Source: an uncultured Lachnospiraceae bacterium (GTDB lineage: Bacteria; Bacillota; Clostridia; Lachnospirales; Lachnospiraceae). From it: a DNA stretch of 57,514 nt. The position numbers and the translations under genes are program-made. Numbering within the stretch: position 1 is the stretch's first letter; every line of letters starts with the position of its first letter. The stretch is taken from NCBI GenBank assembly GCA_900316805.1, contig ONEJ01000001.1, forward strand, positions 1-57,514. Direction: 5' to 3'. The notes beneath the pieces are model-generated. The model searched no databases and was not told the origin of the DNA. It saw nothing but the letters and a program-made list of their open reading frames with translations. This document shows positions 42,602 to 52,393 of this stretch, piece after piece.

Positions 42602-42638
42602 TGCCAAATAACCATATGTAATATATGGCTATTTGGCA
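42602..42638 (+). promoter_or_regulatory. Intercistronic hairpin before the transporter genes
   Basis: TGCCAAATA (42602-42610) and CCATAT (42612-42617) pair with ATATGG (42623-42628) and TATTTGGCA (42630-42638). There is no T run after it; the next bases are the ribosome-binding site AAGGAG. It is therefore more likely a partial terminator or mRNA-stabilising hairpin that keeps the secreted-protein message high relative to the transporter message. Confidence 0.65.
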
Positions 42639-42654
42639 TATAAGGAGATTACTC

Positions 42655-43416
42655 ATGCGGAAAAAAATAATATATAAATTAAAACAAAATCGGTACTTTC
42701 TGACAGCCCTTCTGATTGCCCTTTCTTTGTTGGAATATTCTTACTATGGTATGATGTCATTTGGATATGAAGGTGCAGGAAATGTTTTGACACTGTTCCT
42801 CTTTACAATGGCTTCAGGGTTGTATGGATTTCTAGGAATCGTATTTCCAATGGTCGCGGCTCTGCCATATGCGACAACCTATGTTCGAGAATATAAATCG
42901 GGGTATCTAAGGTGTGAGAGAATTCGTAAAGGACAGGCACACTATATTGTAGGAAAGCTAGTTGCTTCTTTTTTTTATGGTGGGTTTGCGCTTGCCATAC
43001 CAGTAGGAGTTTATGCGATTCAGTTGAGTCTGACGAGGGAAAATACAACACCTTTATTGGATGAGAATGGAAATTCTTTTGTAAGTTATTTGAGGGACTT
43101 TGCACTTGCATCCCCAAAAGGTTATATGGCAATGAGTGTAGGGATTGTTTTTTTGTGTGGGGCTGTTTTTTCCGTATTGGCACTTGGAATTTCTACATGG
43201 ATAAAAAATGAATTTTTGACAATTGTTCTTCCGTTTGCAATGTGTATATTGGTTGCAATTCTTTCGCCGGTTGGCTGGTTTAATTTCCTGCTTTTATTTT
43301 GTCCATCGGAGTACGGTTTGGTGCAGACATGGCAGTTGGTGGTGATGGGAGTGGCACTTTTGATGGTAGGTGTTTTACTTTTTTTATTTGGGGTAAAGTG
43401 CAATGAGAAAGAATAG
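42655..43416 (+). CDS. Membrane protein, ABC-2-type permease-like
   Basis: This protein of about 253 residues has six predicted helices and a basic N-terminus (MRKKIIYKLKQNRYFL). The loop YVREYKSGYLRCERIRKGQ between helices 2 and 3 resembles ABC-2 permeases of peptide exporters. The ATG at 42655 behind AAGGAG is preferred to the frame start at 42625. It overlaps the next membrane protein gene by 14 bases. With the ATPase at 44845 it should form an export or immunity transporter. Confidence 0.75.
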   Translation: MRKKIIYKLKQNRYFLTALLIALSLLEYSYYGMMSFGYEGAGNVLTLFLFTMASGLYGFLGIVFPMVAALPYATTYVREYKSGYLRCERIRKGQAHYIVGKLVASFFYGGFALAIPVGVYAIQLSLTRENTTPLLDENGNSFVSYLRDFALASPKGYMAMSVGIVFLCGAVFSVLALGISTWIKNEFLTIVLPFAMCILVAILSPVGWFNFLLLFCPSEYGLVQTWQLVVMGVALLMVGVLLFLFGVKCNEKE

Positions 43417-44842
43417 GGATGATATTTTACTATTTGTTCTGTTTCTCCTTGTGATCGAGTTTTATTATTATAATTATCACATGATGAACGCAGAATTTGA
43501 CCTTTTTGAATGGGTGATTGAGACGTTGAATGATCGTTTTATCGTTTTACTCATTCAGGGGATGGCAGTAAATATTACGGCCTATTGTTTTCTGATACGT
43601 TTGGTAGAAAACTCTTATCGGGTACTTAGATATGGAAATTGCAGAAATTTGATTGTGGAAGCAGAAAAGGGATTGGCAAAACTGTCTTTGCGCGTCATTT
43701 TAATTCTTTTGGTAGTTATGTTCGGCGTGGCACTTGTGGGAGAAGGAAGGGGAGTGTTGAAGCTGAGTTTTGGAGAACTTAGACTCATTGCTTTTCTGGA
43801 AATTAACATATTTCTTTTTCAATTTGTTTTGGGAAACATTTTGTTTTTTTTCCTAACATTTGGTATAAAAGAAAAAATAGCAGCTTTTCTTGCAATGGGA
43901 CTTTTGTTCTGCAATTATGCTGTAAGTAATGATATTTTTTATGCAGAGAAACCATTTACAAAGCTGACTTGGGTAGGAAATGTATTAATTACTTCGGAAG
44001 AAGCGTATTCAATTCATTTTCATTATTGGATGACATGGATTGTTGTGCTTCTGGGATGCTGCTTGCTGCGTATGTATGTTCCGTGGAATCAGCTTTTTGT
44101 GAAAGTGCATACGAGGTATATTAATTGGATTATTGTGGCATTGGTCTCATTTAGCACATTTACAATATTTGTATTTGCAGGAAAATCATATATAACAATT
44201 TCGAGTGAAAATATTGCAGCAGATTTAATGCAGTACTTTTATGGATTTCAAAGAATGGATCTCTTTATGCTTTTATATCTTCTGTATCAGCTGCCGATTT
44301 GGATTCTTGCATATATATTTTTAGAATATCGAATGAATATATTTTTTGTGCAGTACCTGCTTCGTGGGAAAAGTGTGATATATTGTCTGATAAGAGTGGT
44401 GGCAGGAATGATTGCAGATATAGCTCTTTACTATGCAATCGGTATCGGAACATTGGCATTGTGGAGTAGAAATATAATTGGAGAAACGAATGCTATGTAT
44501 ACGAATGCTGGTTCCGTGATTTTGATGATTTTTAATTTGTTTTTGCAGAGTATGTTAATAATCATGGTTGCTTTTGAGATTGGTATTTGGTTAGAAGAAC
44601 AGAAACATATTAGCATGGTTATAACTATTAGTGCTCATTTGATTCTTGTGCTAGTTTCAGAGACGCAGACAAAGCTTACTGCATGGATTCCGCTTAGTGG
44701 AGGCGTGTATTGCTCACATAGCAACTGTCAGATTGCTACATGTATTTCTCAACTAGTATATATGCTTTTGTTATTGACGGGAATAAGTAGAACATTCATT
44801 TCCCGATATGAAAAGATTATTGAGAAGAAGGGTGAGGTGTAA
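43403..44842 (+). CDS. Large polytopic membrane protein of the ABC module
   Basis: This 479-residue protein has about 11-12 hydrophobic helices and few soluble loops. I see no enzyme motif. It lies between a permease-like gene and the ABC ATPase gene, overlapping the first by 14 bases and ending two bases before the second. It is probably the second transmembrane subunit, possibly two ABC-2-like halves in one chain. The codon usage is AT-rich like the rest of this island. Confidence 0.65.
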   Translation: MRKNRDDILLFVLFLLVIEFYYYNYHMMNAEFDLFEWVIETLNDRFIVLLIQGMAVNITAYCFLIRLVENSYRVLRYGNCRNLIVEAEKGLAKLSLRVILILLVVMFGVALVGEGRGVLKLSFGELRLIAFLEINIFLFQFVLGNILFFFLTFGIKEKIAAFLAMGLLFCNYAVSNDIFYAEKPFTKLTWVGNVLITSEEAYSIHFHYWMTWIVVLLGCCLLRMYVPWNQLFVKVHTRYINWIIVALVSFSTFTIFVFAGKSYITISSENIAADLMQYFYGFQRMDLFMLLYLLYQLPIWILAYIFLEYRMNIFFVQYLLRGKSVIYCLIRVVAGMIADIALYYAIGIGTLALWSRNIIGETNAMYTNAGSVILMIFNLFLQSMLIIMVAFEIGIWLEEQKHISMVITISAHLILVLVSETQTKLTAWIPLSGGVYCSHSNCQIATCISQLVYMLLLLTGISRTFISRYEKIIEKKGEV

Positions 44843-44844
44843 GG

Positions 44845-45480
44845 ATGATAGAATGTAGGAAAATATATAAAGAATTTCGAGGACAGTCAGTTTTAGAAGA
44901 TGTGAATCTGAAGTTTCAGGATGGAAAAATATACGGTATTATTGGTAAGAATGGAAGTGGAAAAACTCAATTATTGAAAATAATTGCAGGACTTTCCCGA
45001 CCATCGGAGGGAGATGTTCTGATTGATGGTGTTGTGTTAAAAAAAGGGGAATATGCACAGAATATTGGACTGGTTAGCGACTGTATCGGTTTTTTGCCGC
45101 AGTATACAGCAACAGAAAATCTCTATTCGTTAGCGATGATTCAGAAAAAAATTGGAATGAACGAAATTGAGCAAATACTTCGTATTGTCGGGCTTGATCC
45201 AAATTCAAAGAAGGTATATAAAAAATTTTCCTTAGGGATGAAACAAAAACTTGCAATTGCGCAGGCATTTATGGAGAAACCGAAAATTCTTCTGTTGGAT
45301 GAACCGATGAATGGATTGGATGAAGATTCAATTGGAGAGATGCGCCAGTTTTTCAAAGAATATGTGAAGAAAAATCAGGCTCTTATGATTCTTACCAGTC
45401 ATAATAGGGAAGATATTGAGGTGATGTGTGACCGGATTTATAAGATTAGCAATAGAAAAATAAGGGTTGAAGAAGAGTAG
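44845..45480 (+). CDS. ABC transporter ATP-binding protein
   Basis: This 211-residue ATPase has Walker A (GKNGSGKTQLLKI), the signature KFSLGMKQKLAIAQ, Walker B (ILLLDEPMNGLDED) and the H-loop (LTSHNRED). It is short, with no C-terminal extension, as in bacteriocin-export and self-protection ATPases. AAGGGTGAGG precedes the ATG. It closes the four-gene accessory operon and is followed by a terminator at 45529. Confidence 0.92.
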   Translation: MIECRKIYKEFRGQSVLEDVNLKFQDGKIYGIIGKNGSGKTQLLKIIAGLSRPSEGDVLIDGVVLKKGEYAQNIGLVSDCIGFLPQYTATENLYSLAMIQKKIGMNEIEQILRIVGLDPNSKKVYKKFSLGMKQKLAIAQAFMEKPKILLLDEPMNGLDEDSIGEMRQFFKEYVKKNQALMILTSHNREDIEVMCDRIYKISNRKIRVEEE

Positions 45481-45528
45481 GCGAGGATATGTATACTGTG
45501 AATTGGATTTTGAAGTTGAATAGGATCT

Positions 45529-45562
45529 ACAAAAGCAGGTTCGAATGAACCTGCTTTTGTAT
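45529..45562. terminator. Bidirectional terminator between the ABC module and pyrG
   Basis: A 14-base perfect stem ACAAAAGCAGGTTC/GAACCTGCTTTTGT (45529-45542 with 45547-45560) with a four-base loop lies between two convergent genes and carries A/T tracts in its outer stem. Confidence 0.88.
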
Positions 45563-45569
45563 TATCAAT

Positions 45570-47174
45570 TTATCTCTTACAGTTAGTGGCCGCCTCAACA
45601 AATCCGCGGAACAGCGGATGTGGTCGGTTCGGTCTGGACTTCAGCTCTGGATGTGCCTGGGTTGCAATGAACCACGGATGATCCGGAAGCTCTATCATCT
45701 CAACGATTCTTCCGTCCGGGGAAGTACCACAGAGCTTCATACCGTGCTCGGTAAGAGCCGAGCGGTAATCATTGTTGACCTCGTAACGGTGGCGATGGCG
45801 CTCGGAAATTTCCTCCTTGCCGTATAAGGCATATGCCTTGGAGGACTTGTCCAGAATACATGGATAAGCGCCCAGACGTAAGGTACCGCCGATATCCTCC
45901 ACACCGTTCTGATCCGGCATCAGGGCGATGACCGGATGGGTGGTATTGGGATCTAACTCAATACTGTGGGCATCATTGAAACCGCAGACATGTCTTGCGA
46001 ACTCGATGATGGCAACCTGCATACCGAGACATAAGCCAAGGAATGGGATGTTGTTCTCTCTTGCATAGCGGGCAGCGAGAATTTTGCCCTCTACGCCTCG
46101 AATTCCGAAACCTCCCGGAACAAGGATGCCGTTTACATCCCCCAGAACCTCATCTACATTGTCTACATTTAATTCCTCAGAATCCACCCACTTGAAATCG
46201 ATAGTGGTGTGGAGTGGAATTCCACCGTGCTTCAAGGCTTCTACCACAGAAATATAAGCATCGTGTAATGCTGTGTATTTACCAACTAATGCGATCTTGA
46301 CCTCCTTGTCCGGATGGCGGAGATCATTGACCATCTGCTTCCAGTCCGCAAGATCCGGTTCCGGGCAGTCAAGGTGTAAGCATTCGCAGGCAACCTTGGC
46401 CAGATTTTCCTTCTCCATGGCAAGAGGTGCCTCGTAGAGATATTCTACATCCAGATTCTGCAGTACATGGGTATTCGGTACATTACAGAAGAGGGCAATC
46501 TTGTCCTTGATGCCCTGATCCAGAGGCTGCTCGGAACGGCAGACGATGATATCCGGCTGGATACCCATTCCCTGAAGTTCCTTAACGCTGGCCTGGGTCG
46601 GCTTGGTTTTAAGCTCTCCTGAGGCACGGATATAGGGGATCAGGGTTACGTGGCAGAGAATGGCATTCTCATGTCCTACCTCATGCTGGAACTGACGGAT
46701 TGCTTCCAGGAATGGCTGGCTTTCGATATCACCTACGGTTCCGCCTACTTCTATGATTGCGATATGCATATCATCTGAGGTAAAGTTGCGGTAAAAACGG
46801 CTCTTGATTTCATTGGTAATATGGGGAATCACCTGTACGGTTCCGCCTCCGTAATCGCCACGGCGCTCCTTTTGAAGAACAGACCAGTAAACCTTTCCGG
46901 TGGTTACATTGGAATTTTTCGTCAGGCTCTCATCGATAAAACGCTCATAGTGGCCTAAATCCAGATCTGTTTCTGCTCCGTCATCGGTTACGAATACCTC
47001 TCCGTGCTGGATCGGGTTCATGGTTCCCGGGTCAATGTTGATGTAAGGGTCGAATTTCTGCATGGTCACCTTGTAGCCACGGGCTTTAAGCAGACGACCG
47101 AGGGATGCGGCCGTAATTCCTTTTCCGAGACCGGATACAACTCCGCCGGTGACAAAGACGTATTTTACTGGCAT
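45570..47174 (-). CDS. pyrG: CTP synthase (glutamine-hydrolysing)
   Basis: This 534-residue enzyme converts UTP to CTP using ATP and glutamine. The N-terminal amidoligase half begins [19 protein letters not shown] and includes [14 protein letters not shown]. The C-terminal glutamine amidotransferase half has the nucleophile Cys in [11 protein letters not shown] and the His/Glu near [12 protein letters not shown]. The ATG at 47174 is fixed by AGGAGGAAAATT and the conserved start; the frame open to 47261 is not used. It is monocistronic and convergent with the ABC module. Confidence 0.97.
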   Translation of the reverse strand: MPVKYVFVTGGVVSGLGKGITAASLGRLLKARGYKVTMQKFDPYINIDPGTMNPIQHGEVFVTDDGAETDLDLGHYERFIDESLTKNSNVTTGKVYWSVLQKERRGDYGGGTVQVIPHITNEIKSRFYRNFTSDDMHIAIIEVGGTVGDIESQPFLEAIRQFQHEVGHENAILCHVTLIPYIRASGELKTKPTQASVKELQGMGIQPDIIVCRSEQPLDQGIKDKIALFCNVPNTHVLQNLDVEYLYEAPLAMEKENLAKVACECLHLDCPEPDLADWKQMVNDLRHPDKEVKIALVGKYTALHDAYISVVEALKHGGIPLHTTIDFKWVDSEELNVDNVDEVLGDVNGILVPGGFGIRGVEGKILAARYARENNIPFLGLCLGMQVAIIEFARHVCGFNDAHSIELDPNTTHPVIALMPDQNGVEDIGGTLRLGAYPCILDKSSKAYALYGKEEISERHRHRYEVNNDYRSALTEHGMKLCGTSPDGRIVEMIELPDHPWFIATQAHPELKSRPNRPHPLFRGFVEAATNCKR

Positions 47175-47310
47175 AATTTTCCTCCTCAAAGTAATATGCA
47201 TATATTTATACAAATGATATAACTTATATAGTATACCGCCTGTCATGAAAATATTCCACACTTTTTTAGAAAAACTTTAGAAAGAACAAGAAATCTTCAC
47301 GAACAAATTG

Positions 47311-47339
47311 TTGATTTTACGTAGTCTTTTACATATAAT
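47311..47339 (+). promoter_or_regulatory. Promoter of ftsH
   Basis: TTGATT (47311-47316) and TATAAT (47334-47339) are 17 bases apart, 60 bases before the ftsH start. The rest of the pyrG-ftsH gap (47175-47310) shows no further feature that I recognise. Confidence 0.75.
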
Positions 47340-47398
47340 AGTAGACGTATCACATTTAGAAAGACAGGTGCAGCATCTGCTGCAGGTGCGGAGGAACT

Positions 47399-49456
47399 AT
47401 GGACAATCAGAAACCGAATGATTACAACAATGGTAATTATAACGGCAATTATAATGGCAATAACGGAAATAACGGGAATAATGGGAACAACTATCCCGGT
47501 GGGGACAATGGCGGTAACGGAGATAACAACAAGAAGAATAACCGCAACGGCCAGATGCTCTTAAGCTTTATCATGGTCACGCTGGTGGGATTGTTTCTGT
47601 TATCCTTTTTCTCAAACAAATTTTCCCAGATGAGTACGAAGGAAACTACATACTCGGAGTTCTTAGAGCAGCTGGAAAAGCAGAATGTTAAGAGTGTGGA
47701 GTTTGATTCCTACCAGCTGGATTACACGCTGGTGGAGGACAAGGCGTCCTATGAGGTTACCTATTATACGGGAATTGTGGACGACCCGGATCTGATTCAG
47801 ACCCTGAAGGCAGCGAAGACTAAGGACGGCAAGAGCATTGAGGTTTCTGCCAGAGTTCCGGATAACACCTCTACCTGGATCATCAATATATTAAGCTTTG
47901 TGATCCCACTGGTCTTTTTGTGGATCCTCTTCGGCTTTTTGATGAAGCGGATGGGCGGCGGTGCCATGGGGGTGGGCAAGTCCACAGCTAAGGTGTATGT
48001 GGAGAAGACCACCGGTGTTACCTTCAAGGATGTAGCGGGGCAGGATGAGGCCAAGGAGTCCCTGCAGGAGGTGGTGGATTTCCTGCACAATCCGAAGAAA
48101 TACCGGGATATCGGTGCAAAGCTTCCCAAGGGAGCCCTTCTGGTGGGACCTCCCGGAACCGGTAAGACTCTTCTGGCCAAGGCGGTGGCAGGAGAGGCCA
48201 ATGTGCCGTTTTTCTCCTTGGCCGGTTCTGATTTCGTGGAAATGTTCGTGGGTGTGGGAGCTTCCCGTGTGAGAGACCTCTTTAAGGAAGCCCAGAAGAT
48301 GGCACCCTGTATTATTTTCATCGATGAGATCGATGCCATTGGTAAGAGCCGTGACAGCCGTTATGGCGGCGGAAATGACGAGAGAGAACAGACTCTAAAC
48401 CAGCTCCTGGCAGAGATGGATGGTTTTGATCCTTCCAAAGGAATTCTGATTCTGGCTGCCACCAACCGTCCGGAGGTGCTGGATAAGGCACTGCTTCGTC
48501 CGGGACGATTTGACCGCCGGATCATTGTGGATAAGCCGGATCTGAAAGGACGTCTGGAAACCCTTAAGGTACATTCCAAGGATGTCCATATGGATGAGAC
48601 CGTGGATCTGGATGCACTGGCGCTGGCAACCGCCGGTCTGGTGGGATCGGATCTTGCCAATATGATCAATGAGGCAGCCATCAATGCCGTAAAGAACGGA
48701 CGTAAATTTGTTAACCAGTCGGATCTCTTTGAGGCCTTTGAGCTGGTGGCTGTGGGCGGTAAGGAGAAGAAGGACCGCGTCATGAGCGACAAGGAACGTA
48801 AGATTGTCTCCTACCACGAGGTGGGACACGCCCTTGTATCCGCTCTGCAGAAAAATACGGAGCCGGTTCAGAAAATTACCATTGTGCCTCGTACCATGGG
48901 GGCACTTGGCTATACGCTGCAGACACCGGAGGAGGAGAAGTATCTGGAAACCAAGGATGAGCTGCTGGCGAAGATTACCACCTACATGGCAGGCCGGGCA
49001 GCGGAGGTACTGGTATTCCACTCTGCCACCAGCGGAGCTGCCAACGATATTGAGCAGGCCACCAAGATTGCCCGTGCCATGGTCACCATGTATGGTATGT
49101 CGGACAAGTTTGGCATGATGTGTCTTGCTACGGTGGAGAACCAGTATCTGGATGGAAGGGCAGGACTGATCTGTGGAGAGGATACTGCCGGTCAGATTGA
49201 TGAAGTGGTTTTGTCGGTCATTAATTCCAGCTACGAAAATGCAATGCAGCTTCTGACAGAGAACCGGGATATCCTGGATCACATCAGCGAATACCTCTAC
49301 GAGAAGGAGACCATTACCGGTAAGGAATTCATGAAGATCTTCCGTGAAATGAAGGGACTGCCCCAGGAAGATGACAAGAATCTGCAGGGAAAAGCCCAGT
49401 CCGGTGAGACTCCTGTCCGGACAAAGGAAGAGGACGGAGCACCAAAAGCGTACTAA
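47399..49456 (+). CDS. ftsH: ATP-dependent zinc metalloprotease FtsH
   Basis: This 685-residue membrane protease degrades misfolded and regulatory proteins. After an unusual Asn/Gly-rich N-terminal tract (about residues 6-45) come membrane helix 1 ([19 protein letters not shown]), a small exterior domain, membrane helix 2 ([20 protein letters not shown]), the AAA+ domain with GPPGTGKT (about 251) and the second region of homology ([20 protein letters not shown]), then the zinc site HEVGH (about 472). Length and order are normal for FtsH apart from the low-complexity start. It precedes uvrC by 10 bases. Confidence 0.96.
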   Translation: MDNQKPNDYNNGNYNGNYNGNNGNNGNNGNNYPGGDNGGNGDNNKKNNRNGQMLLSFIMVTLVGLFLLSFFSNKFSQMSTKETTYSEFLEQLEKQNVKSVEFDSYQLDYTLVEDKASYEVTYYTGIVDDPDLIQTLKAAKTKDGKSIEVSARVPDNTSTWIINILSFVIPLVFLWILFGFLMKRMGGGAMGVGKSTAKVYVEKTTGVTFKDVAGQDEAKESLQEVVDFLHNPKKYRDIGAKLPKGALLVGPPGTGKTLLAKAVAGEANVPFFSLAGSDFVEMFVGVGASRVRDLFKEAQKMAPCIIFIDEIDAIGKSRDSRYGGGNDEREQTLNQLLAEMDGFDPSKGILILAATNRPEVLDKALLRPGRFDRRIIVDKPDLKGRLETLKVHSKDVHMDETVDLDALALATAGLVGSDLANMINEAAINAVKNGRKFVNQSDLFEAFELVAVGGKEKKDRVMSDKERKIVSYHEVGHALVSALQKNTEPVQKITIVPRTMGALGYTLQTPEEEKYLETKDELLAKITTYMAGRAAEVLVFHSATSGAANDIEQATKIARAMVTMYGMSDKFGMMCLATVENQYLDGRAGLICGEDTAGQIDEVVLSVINSSYENAMQLLTENRDILDHISEYLYEKETITGKEFMKIFREMKGLPQEDDKNLQGKAQSGETPVRTKEEDGAPKAY

Positions 49457-49466
49457 GAGGTAATAT

Positions 49467-51341
49467 ATGTTCGATATTCAAGAGGATCTTCGTAAACTCC
49501 CGGATCAGCCGGGAGTTTATCTTATGCACGATAAGACGGATGCAATCATATATATCGGAAAAGCGGTCAGCCTGCGGAAACGTGTGCGCCAGTATTTTCA
49601 GCCCAGCCATGATGAGGGAATCAAGAAACGGCAGATGGTGGAGCATATTGCAAGATTTGAGTACATTGTCACGGATTCGGAACTGGAGGCACTTGTATTG
49701 GAATGCAACCTGATTAAGGAGCACCGGCCCAAGTATAATACCATGCTAAGGGATGATAAAACCTATCCCTATATCCGGGTAACCATGGGGGAGGCGTACC
49801 CGCGGGTGCTTTTTTCCAGACAGCTTAAGAAGGACAAGTCCCGCTATTTCGGCCCCTATACCAGTGCGGGGGCAGTCAAGGATACCATTGAGCTGATCAA
49901 TAAAATCTATAAGCTGCGCACCTGTAACCGAAAGCTGCCGAAGGATATCGGTGCACAGCGGGCCTGCCTGAACTATCATATTCATCAGTGCTCAGCCCCC
50001 TGTCAGGGGTATATCAGCGAAGAGGAGTATGCCGCTCAGGTGACCCATGCACTGGAATTTCTGGGTGGTAACTTCGGACCGGTGATGAAGGATCTTAAGA
50101 CCCGGATGGAGGAGGCTTCGGAGGAGCTGGAATTCGAGAAGGCCATGGAATACCGTGATCTTCTGGAAAGCGTCCGCCAGATTGCCCAGAAGCAGAAGAT
50201 GACCAATACGGACGGGGAAGACAAGGATATCATCGCTATGGCATGCGATGATACAGATGCGGTGGTACAGATCTTTTTTGTCCGTAGCGGAAAAATTATC
50301 GGAAGAGATCATTTCCATGTCCGGGTGGGAACGGAGGAGAGCTCCTGTGATATTCTGGTGGATTTTGTGAAGCAGTTCTACTCCGGGACACCCTATATTC
50401 CCCGGGAAATCATGCTGCAGGAGGCCATTCCGGACATGGCCCTTCTGGAGGAGTGGCTGACACAAAAGCGCAGGCGAAAGGTTACGATCCGTATTCCCCA
50501 GAAAGGACTGAAGGAGAAGCTGGTGGAACTGGCGGCAAAAAATGCCCAGCTGGTATTAAGCCAGGACAAGGAAAAAATCAAGCGTGAGGAGGGGCGTACC
50601 ATCGGTGCGGTCAAGGAGATTGCCGGGCTTTTGGGGATGAAGGAGATCAGCCGGATGGAGGCCTATGATATTTCTAATATCAGTGGATTTCAGTCGGTGG
50701 GATCCATGGTGGTGTATGAGCATGGAAAGCCCAAGCGCAGTGATTATCGGAAATTTAAGCTTCGCACGGTTTCCGGTCCCGATGATTACGCTTCCATGCA
50801 TGAGGTGCTGACCAGACGTTTCAGCCATGGCATGCAGGAGGCGAAGGAACTTGAGGAGCAGCAGATGCCTGAGGAGATGGGGAGTTTTACCCGATTCCCG
50901 GATCTGATCCTGATGGATGGAGGCCGCGGGCAGGTAAATATCTGCCTTAAGGTGCTTGAGGAACTGGGACTGGATATTCCGGTGTGCGGAATGGTGAAGG
51001 ATGATAATCACCGCACCAGAGGGTTATACTTTCATAATAAAGAGATACCCATTGACCGTCATGGAGAAGGCTTTATGCTGATCACCCGCATTCAGGACGA
51101 GGCCCACCGGTTTGCCATTGAATACCACCGCTCCCTGCGGGCGAAATCCCAGGTACATTCGGTGTTAGATGATATTGACGGCATTGGCCCAGCAAGGCGG
51201 AAGGAATTGATGCGGGAATTCCAGTCCCTGGAGCGCATCCGTAGTGCATCTGTGGAGGAACTGGCGGCGGTGGAAAGTATGAACCGGGCGGCGGCTCTTA
51301 AGGTGTATGATTTTTTTAATTCCGGAGAGGAAAAGGCGTAA
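49467..51341 (+). CDS. uvrC: UvrABC excinuclease subunit C
   Basis: This 624-residue nucleotide-excision-repair nuclease has an N-terminal GIY-YIG domain ([20 protein letters not shown]), the Cys-rich [14 protein letters not shown] segment, a UVR motif ([16 protein letters not shown]), the RNase H-like C-terminal nuclease ([32 protein letters not shown]), and a terminal helix-hairpin-helix ([16 protein letters not shown]). It makes both incisions around a lesion marked by UvrA/UvrB. It follows ftsH closely. Confidence 0.97.
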   Translation: MFDIQEDLRKLPDQPGVYLMHDKTDAIIYIGKAVSLRKRVRQYFQPSHDEGIKKRQMVEHIARFEYIVTDSELEALVLECNLIKEHRPKYNTMLRDDKTYPYIRVTMGEAYPRVLFSRQLKKDKSRYFGPYTSAGAVKDTIELINKIYKLRTCNRKLPKDIGAQRACLNYHIHQCSAPCQGYISEEEYAAQVTHALEFLGGNFGPVMKDLKTRMEEASEELEFEKAMEYRDLLESVRQIAQKQKMTNTDGEDKDIIAMACDDTDAVVQIFFVRSGKIIGRDHFHVRVGTEESSCDILVDFVKQFYSGTPYIPREIMLQEAIPDMALLEEWLTQKRRRKVTIRIPQKGLKEKLVELAAKNAQLVLSQDKEKIKREEGRTIGAVKEIAGLLGMKEISRMEAYDISNISGFQSVGSMVVYEHGKPKRSDYRKFKLRTVSGPDDYASMHEVLTRRFSHGMQEAKELEEQQMPEEMGSFTRFPDLILMDGGRGQVNICLKVLEELGLDIPVCGMVKDDNHRTRGLYFHNKEIPIDRHGEGFMLITRIQDEAHRFAIEYHRSLRAKSQVHSVLDDIDGIGPARRKELMREFQSLERIRSASVEELAAVESMNRAAALKVYDFFNSGEEKA

Positions 51342-51414
51342 TATTGCGGCAAAGGAAAAAGCATGATACAATACTTTTGTCTGATTGATAATTGTTTTAT
51401 GAGGGGGAAATTAT

Positions 51415-52356
51415 ATGATCAAAAGCAGTGTGAGTGTAGCAAAAATTGCGGAATTGCTCGATCTTAAGAACTTTACCAGTGATATGAATCTGAAAAAGTG
51501 CAAAATCACCACCAGCGATGTCAATCGTCCGGCTCTGCAGCTGGCCGGATATTTTGAGCATTTTGAGGAAAAGCGTGTGCAGATCATCGGAAACGTTGAG
51601 TATGCCTATATCCGTCAGATGAGAGAGGAGAAAAAGAAAATCCGTTATGGTGCATTTCTGAAGTTTGAGATGCCCTGTGTGATTTTCTGCCGTGATCTGG
51701 AACCGGACCCGATTTTCCTGGCAGAGGCAATAGAAAATGGGGTTCCGGTGCTGGGAACCGGAAGACAGACATCGGAGTTCATGGCGGAACTCATTTATAC
51801 CCTGGGCGAACAGCTGGCACCCTGCATCACCATTCACGGAGTGCTGGTGGATGTCTATGGCGAAGGTCTGATGATCACCGGAGACAGTGGCATCGGTAAG
51901 AGCGAGGCGGCTCTGGAGCTGATCCGCAGAGGCCATCGTCTGGTGACGGACGACGTGGTGGAGATCCGAAAGATCAACGAGCATACCTTAATTGGTACAT
52001 CGCCGGATGTGACCAGACATTTCATTGAGCTTCGGGGCATTGGTATTATTGATGTCAAGACACTGTACGGTGTTGAGTGTGTAAAGGAAAAGCAGCAGAT
52101 CGATCTGGTCATCAAGTTGGAGGACTGGCAGAAGGATGCGGATTACGACCGGCTTGGGCTGGAGGAAGAGTATATCGAATATCTGGGCAACAAGGTAGTC
52201 TGCCATTCTCTTCCGATTCGCCCGGGACGAAATCTGGCAGTAATCTGTGAGACCGCAGCGGTCAACCACCGCCAGAAGAAGATGGGCTACAATGCAGCCC
52301 AGGAGCTGTATCGCAGAGTGCAGGCCAACATGACCAGAAACAGTGATGATGAATAA
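51415..52356 (+). CDS. hprK: HPr kinase/phosphorylase
   Basis: This 313-residue bifunctional enzyme phosphorylates HPr on Ser46 and reverses the reaction, and so controls catabolite repression. It shows Walker A GDSGIGKSEAAL (about residue 155), the HPrK signature (IELRGIGIIDVKTLYG) and the C-terminal substrate loop (PIRPGRNLAVICETAAVNHR). GGGGGAAATTAT precedes the ATG. A candidate substrate, the HPr-like protein, is encoded at 31675, but the main HPr gene is not in the window. It starts the conserved clostridial block that also holds murB, rapZ and whiA. Confidence 0.96.
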   Translation: MIKSSVSVAKIAELLDLKNFTSDMNLKKCKITTSDVNRPALQLAGYFEHFEEKRVQIIGNVEYAYIRQMREEKKKIRYGAFLKFEMPCVIFCRDLEPDPIFLAEAIENGVPVLGTGRQTSEFMAELIYTLGEQLAPCITIHGVLVDVYGEGLMITGDSGIGKSEAALELIRRGHRLVTDDVVEIRKINEHTLIGTSPDVTRHFIELRGIGIIDVKTLYGVECVKEKQQIDLVIKLEDWQKDADYDRLGLEEEYIEYLGNKVVCHSLPIRPGRNLAVICETAAVNHRQKKMGYNAAQELYRRVQANMTRNSDDE

Positions 52357-52393
52357 AAGGATCGCATAAGTAAGCAGAAAAGAGGAGACAGAT

